In this document: positions 59,061 to 64,000 of the stretch, piece by piece
How positions within the stretch are numbered: position 1 is the first letter of the stretch
How the letters are laid out: the number at the start of each line of letters is the position of its first letter
From: Deltaproteobacteria bacterium
GTDB lineage: Bacteria > Desulfobacterota > Desulfobacteria > Desulfobacterales > Desulfosarcinaceae
Reading direction: 5' to 3'
Length of the DNA: 64,000 nucleotides
Assembly (NCBI GenBank): GCA_020444075.1
Contig: JAHLLR010000015.1
Coordinates: 1-64,000, forward strand
Program-made: the position numbers and the translations under genes
Notes under the pieces: generated by a model
What the model saw: the letters and a program-made list of their open reading frames with translations, nothing else
Told to the model about the DNA's origin: nothing
Database searches by the model: none

Positions 59061-59084
59061 AAACCCCGACAACCGCCGGGGTTT
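59061..59084 (+). terminator. short rho-independent terminator
   Basis: AAACCCCG and CGGGGTTT form an 8-base stem with an eight-base loop, followed by TTGTTG on the plus strand. On the minus strand the corresponding run is AAACCCCG with CGTGTTTTTA after it, so it may serve the leftward FN3 gene too. Confidence 0.55.
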
Positions 59085-59127
59085 TGTTGACTACTTTCTT
59101 TTGCCGTTCAGGTCAGACACTCACACA

Positions 59128-60807
59128 CTATTTTCCATAGACAACCATATAATTGCTGCGGGTTTCGTTAGATGCCCCCGGTCCGTAGTTACCACCTAAA
59201 TCGACACACGCTCCGGCATTAAACATCTTTCGGTACAACTTCAGATACGGCTGTGTACTCAGCGATGTTGTAATTTTATCAGCCGAGCGCAATTCCCAAC
59301 TGCTTAGCCAATTTGGTATCGAAGATGACCGGCTGTCAAAGAGCACATACACCCAATAACTGACCGGATTGGTGAAGCGCATATATCCGCTGGCTGCGCT
59401 GTTTTTAAGCTCATCATTGGGCGTTTGAATTAACGTGCGCCCGAGCATCCAGTCTGGAACACCACCCATGATAAAGTAGTTTCGGTCAGTGTAGGTATAT
59501 GCCCCAACAGCCATCGTGGATTCTTCAAACTTGCCTTCCAATCCACAGCTGGTCGTTGTCGTTCCACCGCTGCTGCCATTGCTGTAAAAAACAATGTAAT
59601 TACTGACGGTACCCCCAACAAACCCGGCTGCTTTGTTGGCGCCAAAGTTCACAATCGCCCCTTTAGCATAATTTCGACTGTAAATCTTCAGGGATGGCTG
59701 CGAAGACAGGGATGTTTTGAGAACGTCGCCGGTATCGAGAAAACCGCTCATCCAATTCGGCAGACGGGTTGCCCGACTGTCATAAGCTACGTAAACCTTG
59801 CCGTCATAGGGCATGGTAAAGGTCAGATATCCACTGGCATCGGTGCGGTTCAGGTCGTCATTGGGCGTTATTATCGCTTCCATACCGTCATACGAGGAGG
59901 GCACACTAGTTAGCCGATAGTCCCTGTCCGTATAGTACTCAAGGCCACCGGTAAGGCTGGTTTCGGTAAACCGTGAGCTTAAAACGCCGTTGGCGGGTCC
60001 AGGAGCAGGGCTGCCCGATACAGTTGTTCCAACGGCTCCATTGCTGTAAAAAACAATGTAATTACTGACGGTACCCCCAACAAACCCGGCTGCTTTGTTG
60101 GCGCCAAAGTTCACAATCGCCCCTTTAGCATAATTTCGACTGTAAATCTTCAGGGATGGCTGCGAAGACAGGGATGTTTTGAGAACGTCGCCGGTATCGA
60201 GAAAACCGCTCATCCAATTCGGCAGACGGGTTGCCCGACTGTCATAAGCTACGTAAACCTTGCCGTCATAGGGCATGGTAAAGGTCAGATATCCACTGGC
60301 ATCGGTGCGGTTCAGGTCGTCATTGGGCGTTATTATCGCTTCCATACCGTCATACAAGGAGGGCACACTATTTAGCTGATAGCTTCTATCCATATAGTAT
60401 TCGACGCCACCGGTAAGTGTGGTTTGCGCAAACTTTGAGCTTAAAGCGCCGTTGGCAGCAGGAGGCGCGGGGTTGTTGGTCACGGGGGGAATATAGTGGA
60501 CTTCATTGGAATTGGCACTTATTATGCTGCCATCGAAGGCCCGTACCACAAAATAGTATTCGGTCTGATCTTGAAGATTGTTAAGGCTGCAGGTAACCGA
60601 GGTTCCCTGCCAGGCGGCCTGGCTGTAATTGTAAACCTGACCACTTTTTCGTGCGAATATCCGGTACCCTTCGGGGGCGGAACCATTGGGTTCCCATCGA
60701 AGGGTCACACTGGCCGCCACAGAGACGGAGGTGGTCAATAAGATGAAGAGGGGAAAAAGGATGAAAACGATACGGGTGGTTTTATAGAGCACGGGTATAT
60801 TTTTCAT
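59128..60807 (-). CDS. exported FN3 protein with three tandem repeats
   Basis: ATG 60807 gives 559 residues; a nearby upstream ATG at 60813 is in frame too. A signal peptide (residues 10-33, RIVFILFPLFILLTTSVSVA) leads into a fibronectin-type-III domain (VTLRWEPNGSAPEGYRIFAR, then TEYYFVVRAFDGSIISANSN). Three repeats of about 154 residues follow; each has a strand pattern with SYDGMEAIITPNDDLNRTDA, YLTFTMPYDGKVYVAYDSRA and PNWMSGFLDTGDVLKTSLSS. The first two are nearly identical, the third diverged. Function likely adhesive or surface-located; no sorting signal is seen at the C-terminus. A sigma-54 promoter lies about 80 bases upstream. Confidence 0.75.
   Translation of the reverse strand: MKNIPVLYKTTRIVFILFPLFILLTTSVSVAASVTLRWEPNGSAPEGYRIFARKSGQVYNYSQAAWQGTSVTCSLNNLQDQTEYYFVVRAFDGSIISANSNEVHYIPPVTNNPAPPAANGALSSKFAQTTLTGGVEYYMDRSYQLNSVPSLYDGMEAIITPNDDLNRTDASGYLTFTMPYDGKVYVAYDSRATRLPNWMSGFLDTGDVLKTSLSSQPSLKIYSRNYAKGAIVNFGANKAAGFVGGTVSNYIVFYSNGAVGTTVSGSPAPGPANGVLSSRFTETSLTGGLEYYTDRDYRLTSVPSSYDGMEAIITPNDDLNRTDASGYLTFTMPYDGKVYVAYDSRATRLPNWMSGFLDTGDVLKTSLSSQPSLKIYSRNYAKGAIVNFGANKAAGFVGGTVSNYIVFYSNGSSGGTTTTSCGLEGKFEESTMAVGAYTYTDRNYFIMGGVPDWMLGRTLIQTPNDELKNSAASGYMRFTNPVSYWVYVLFDSRSSSIPNWLSSWELRSADKITTSLSTQPYLKLYRKMFNAGACVDLGGNYGPGASNETRSNYMVVYGK
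59576..59893 (-). repeat. repeat copy A of a 318-base near-identical pair in the FN3 gene
   Basis: This stretch and 60038-60355 show no difference by eye over 318 bases, including codon third positions. The start-to-start spacing is 462 bases, i.e. 154 codons, and keeps the frame. Confidence 0.85.
60038..60355 (-). repeat. repeat copy B of the 318-base pair
   Basis: Second member of the direct repeat at 59576-59893. Bases outside the pair have diverged, so the identity reflects recent duplication or gene conversion. Confidence 0.85.
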
Positions 60808-60888
60808 GAACAAGGGTAACTCTCCAATATCAATTTCTATGTTAGCTAACGTGCCGTTCCAAGTCTGACAGGCATTTCTCTGCTTTAA

Positions 60889-60904
60889 AGCAATTGGCTT
60901 GCCA
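60889..60904 (-). promoter_or_regulatory. sigma-54 promoter of the FN3 repeat gene
   Basis: On the minus strand TGGCAAGCCAATTGCT matches TGGCACG-N4-TTGCW with one change (C to A at position six). The GG-N10-GC spacing is exact. It lies about 82 bases before the ATG. The rest of 60905-61262 is A/T-rich without a gene. Confidence 0.7.
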
Positions 60905-61262
60905 GACGACCATCGATGATTGCTTTTTTGGTTAGGCTTTTGTTTTTGTTAATAAATTATTTTTTCAATCGCATTGGCCATCCACGGGGTTCGGGTGGGA
61001 ACGAACCGGACGGGAAAAATTGGTAATTATGGAGTGCAAAAATCGTAATTCATTTCAATTTGGAATTAAACGCGGGGCATGCTTGGACACGGCTTCATAT
61101 TCAGGCTAAAGTTCAACAGTTAACATTTGAAAATCGCCGCAAACCCGCATAAAAAAAACGTAAGTTACTGAAATCACCTGGGCGTGTCCGAAATAGGTAG
61201 TACCACAAAAAATCTGATTTTCCATTGAAAGCGCTGATTTATTACCCCTAAATTGGGAGTGT

Positions 61263-62504
61263 GAGACCTTTGCATAACCTGCTAAAAATCGCTAATTCCA
61301 GCCGCGGTTATTTAATTCGTTTTCAAAACATCCACAAAAAAATGACCGGAATTTAATATATATCACTGAAAATACTTGCAAAAGTGAATGTTGTGTGCCA
61401 TACTTCCTCCATCATTTCAACCACTTGGAAGATCTTATGGGATTCAAAAAAATTGACCACGCCCCCACCTTTGCCGATTTTGTTCTCAAAGATTCCATGG
61501 ACAAAAACCGATGTCTAACTCGCCTTACCGACATTGACGCATCCATTGACTGGATGAACGTAAACTCCATTTTGATGGGGCACTATCAGGTCGGTACCAG
61601 TAATCAGGGCGCCGATGCATACCCGCCATTGTTGCTGTTCAAATGCCTGCTCCTGCAAAAATGGTTTCATATCGATTCAGACCCTGAACTGGAAAGCCAG
61701 ATTAACGATAGAATATCCTTTAAAAAATTCCTGGGCCTGTCCTTTGGCGATCCTGCCCCTGACCATTCAACCTTCTCACGCTTCGGAAAGCGGTTGTCCA
61801 AAAATGCCATGGATCAAATTAACTCCGCTATCCTGCGGCAGTTCGAACAAAAAGGACTCAATATCAATGAAGGTATCGCCGTCGATGCCAGACTGGTCAA
61901 ATCGGCAAGCAGGCCGGTCAGCAACAAGGAAATCGATGAACTCAGGGATATACATAACACCCCACAGGGAAAACTCGACAAAAACGGAAAACCAAAAAAG
62001 TTCACCCGCGACCTGGAATCAAACTGGACGGTCAAAAATGATATCCCTCACTATGGAATTAAGGAACATGCTGCCGTTGACGTCAATCATGGGTTTGTCC
62101 TGACCACCACCATCACCCCGGCGTCGGTCAACGACACCAACTTTCGTCCCTATTGCACCGCCTATAGCCGGCATACCAGCCAACCCATCGAAAAAGTGTT
62201 TGCCGATAAGGGATATGCCGGTAAACCCAATCGAGACTTTCTGGCTGAAAATAAAATCGCTGACGGTATCATGCGTAAGGATTCAACCACGGCCAAGCTC
62301 ACCGAATTCGAAATCGAGCGCAACAAAGAAATCTCCAAAGTCAGATACATCGTCGAACAGTATTTTGGGATCAGTCATCTTCATGACGGGGCCAAAAGAG
62401 CCCGGCTTACTACCATTGCTAAAAATACAATGGATTGCTGGTGCCGCCAGGCGGCTTTCAATATATCGCGGGGACTGAAGATCCTCCAATTGGCCACCTT
62501 ATAG
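61263..62504 (+). mobile_element. IS5-family insertion sequence, right end not found
   Basis: GAGACCTTTGCATAACC at 61263 is typical of the left terminal repeat of many IS5-family elements. The transposase frame follows. No inverted match (GGTTATGCAAAGGTCTC) was found downstream of 62504, so the right end is missing, diverged or lies beyond the next element. Outer limits are approximate. Confidence 0.5.
61437..62504 (+). CDS. IS5-family transposase
   Basis: ATG 61437 (CTTGGAAGATCTT upstream) gives 355 residues. The N-terminus has DUF772-like HYQVGTSNQGADAYPPLLLF and SQINDRISFKKFLGLSFGDP, with APDHSTFSRFGKRL. The DDE domain shows D in NEGIAVDARLVKSAS, D in EKVFADKGYAGKPN, and E in VRYIVEQYFGISHLHDGAKR. 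The frame is intact, so the enzyme may be active. It differs clearly from the IS5 transposase at 43842. Confidence 0.9.
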   Translation: MGFKKIDHAPTFADFVLKDSMDKNRCLTRLTDIDASIDWMNVNSILMGHYQVGTSNQGADAYPPLLLFKCLLLQKWFHIDSDPELESQINDRISFKKFLGLSFGDPAPDHSTFSRFGKRLSKNAMDQINSAILRQFEQKGLNINEGIAVDARLVKSASRPVSNKEIDELRDIHNTPQGKLDKNGKPKKFTRDLESNWTVKNDIPHYGIKEHAAVDVNHGFVLTTTITPASVNDTNFRPYCTAYSRHTSQPIEKVFADKGYAGKPNRDFLAENKIADGIMRKDSTTAKLTEFEIERNKEISKVRYIVEQYFGISHLHDGAKRARLTTIAKNTMDCWCRQAAFNISRGLKILQLATL

Positions 62505-62725
62505 GTGGATAGGTGCGCCCGGAGTTCTTTTTCCGGGGCGGACACCTTAACATGAGCCTCCAGAAGGCTGATTTGCCTCCGAACAATGGCCGGAATCCTG
62601 ATTTTTGAAGCGAATTGGTTGAAAATATCTCCGTAGTTTAAAGAAAAATTTGATGCCCTGCTTAAAATGAGAGGGAAATGCTAATATTCAAACCTCTCAG
62701 TGTCCTTAAAGTAAAGGAGGCTTCC

Positions 62726-64000
62726 ATGTTTGCCAGGGTCAAAAAGTCCGGCAAATATCAGTATCTGCAAATCGTCGAGAACCGGAAAGAGGACGGCAAA
62801 GTAAAGCAACGCGTCATCACGACCTTGGGGCGCATGGATCAGCTCAAGGAGAAAGATAGGATCGAAACGCTGATTCGTTCGCTTTCCAGGTTCTCGGAAA
62901 AAGCCTTGCTGATCATCTCAGGCAAAAGCGATGTCTCCGCTGAGGCGAAAAAGATTGGGCCGGTAATGATATTTGAACGCTTGTGGCAGGAGACGGGGAT
63001 TAAAAAGGCCATACAGCAGCTTTTGACCGGACGCAAATATGAGTTCGATGTGGAAGCGGGCTATTTTCATGACGGTCTTGCATCGCCTGATGGTCTCGGG
63101 ATCGGATCGAAACTGCGATCGCTGGCACCGCGACTATCTTATCGACGGGGTCAATGAATTGAAACTTCATCACCTCTATCATGCCATGGCCTTTTGGGGC
63201 GAGGCTACTGAGGATCAAAAAGGGGCCACCCCGTTTACCCCCCGCTGCAACAAAGACCTGATCGAAGAGTCGCTCTTTTTCTATCGTCGGGTCCTGCTTT
63301 CCCAGTTGGATATCGTCTTTTTCGATACGACCAGCATTTACTTCGAAGGTCGCGGCGGCGACACCATTGGCCATCGCAGGTTCAGCAAAGACCACCGGCC
63401 GGATTTGAAGCAGATGGTCGTGGGCGCAGTGATCAACAATCAAGGCCAACCGATCTGTTGCGAAATGTGGCCCGGCAACACCACCGACGTCAAAACCCTG
63501 CTACCGGTCATCGACAGATTACAAGCCCGCTTTCCCATTGGACGGGTTTGCATCGTGGCCGACCGGGGATGATCAATGCCAAGACCCTTGAAACCCTTGA
63601 GGTGCCGGACAACCCGATTCCCTATTTTCTGGGCACCCGTATGCGCAAAGTAAAAGATATTCGAGACAAAGTTCTTTGGCATCCGGGCCGTTACCGACAG
63701 GTTCGCCCGGAAGGAATCGACGCGAAGGATCCGGCCGCATTGAAAGTCAAGCAGGTGGTGCTCAACGACCGTCGCTACATTGTCTGTCTGAACCCTGGCC
63801 AGGCTGGCAAAGAGGCCCGGGATAGAGACAAGCTCGTCATGGCCCTTGACGCCCAATTGAAAAAAGGAGCAAAAAGCTTGCTAGGCAACAAAGGCTTTCG
63901 TAAGTATCTGACGATTGAAAAAGACAGCGCTCGTATCGATACAGCCAAAATCAAGTCCGAAGCCCGCTTTGACGGCAAGTGGATGTTGACCACCAACACG
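62726..64000 (+). pseudogene. IS1634-family transposase, frameshifted and cut by window edge
   Basis: ATG 62726 follows AAAGGAGGCTTCC. The frame reads FARVKKSGKYQYLQIVENRK up to about 63055, where an extra base in GGAAGCGGGC shifts it; text resumes in another frame as AIFMTVLHRLMVSGSDRNCD and later FFDTTSIYFEGRGGD and VVGAVINNQGQPICCEMWPG. A second single-base loss near 63570 (VADRG then MINAKTLETLEVPDN) shifts it again. The final part AKSLLGNKGFRKYLTIEKDS runs off the window. The enzyme is therefore inactive unless frameshifting occurs; no slippery sequence is apparent. Confidence 0.8.

Overview
The window looks like chromosomal DNA of an anaerobic deltaproteobacterium, most likely a Desulfobacterales / Desulfosarcina-like sulfate reducer. 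This is inferred from gene families only: a 2-hydroxyacyl-CoA dehydratase set with its activating ATPase, a DUF3786 iron-sulfur protein, a complex-I membrane arm, a molybdopterin oxidoreductase, a PEP-CTERM substrate, a SAM riboswitch and many IS elements. No rRNA or tRNA gene was recognised and no database search was run.

Layout. 1-5.2 kb is a patchy accessory region: an NTF2-like protein, a PEBP protein, an exo/endonuclease-phosphatase, an unknown membrane protein and DUF1835, mixed with remnants of a monooxygenase and a GNAT acetyltransferase; its left edge resembles an integron cassette array. 5.4-11.0 kb is nuoJKLMN, a five-gene complex I module without nuoA-I. 11.3-13.9 kb holds a 50-aa cysteine-rich protein absent from ordinary ORF calls, a PilZ-like protein and a large unknown HTH protein. 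14.0-17.5 kb (minus) is a PLP lyase-like gene with an in-frame UGA, then DgcN- and DgcA-like genes, suggesting D-glutamate or D-amino-acid catabolism. 17.9-23.9 kb carries small exported and cytosolic proteins, a DksA-type protein, a sigma-54 activator, and groES-groEL.

23.9-30.4 kb has a molybdopterin oxidoreductase, a DMT exporter, three short-chain dehydrogenase/reductase family genes (one with an internal deletion) and a TetR regulator. 30.5-36.9 kb is an acyl-CoA module: a CoA ligase, two HgdB-like dehydratase subunits and the activase, read leftward from a strong promoter, divergent from tetR-lysE.

37.0-46.0 kb is the most unusual part. A sigma-70-type promoter and a SAM riboswitch lie upstream of a polyketide synthase with the order AT-ACP-KS-ACP-(ACP), whose last ACP is cut by an amber codon. 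A compact MetE-like zinc protein, a flavin monooxygenase-like protein, an IS5-family insertion and a thioesterase-like gene follow. I infer a small SAM-regulated biosynthetic operon, partly decayed or interrupted.

46-59 kb is ordinary metabolism and regulation: DUF3786, TesB, M23 peptidase, aldo/keto reductase, transporters, a methyltransferase-ACT pair, an SRPBCC-MerR-AraC operon and DJ-1. Two surface or exported proteins, a PEP-CTERM protein at 54.1 kb and an FN3/tandem-repeat protein at 59.1-60.8 kb, each have a near-consensus sigma-54 promoter. 61.2-64 kb is IS territory, ending in a frameshifted IS1634-type transposase that runs off the window. A GC-rich dispersed repeat occurs four times.
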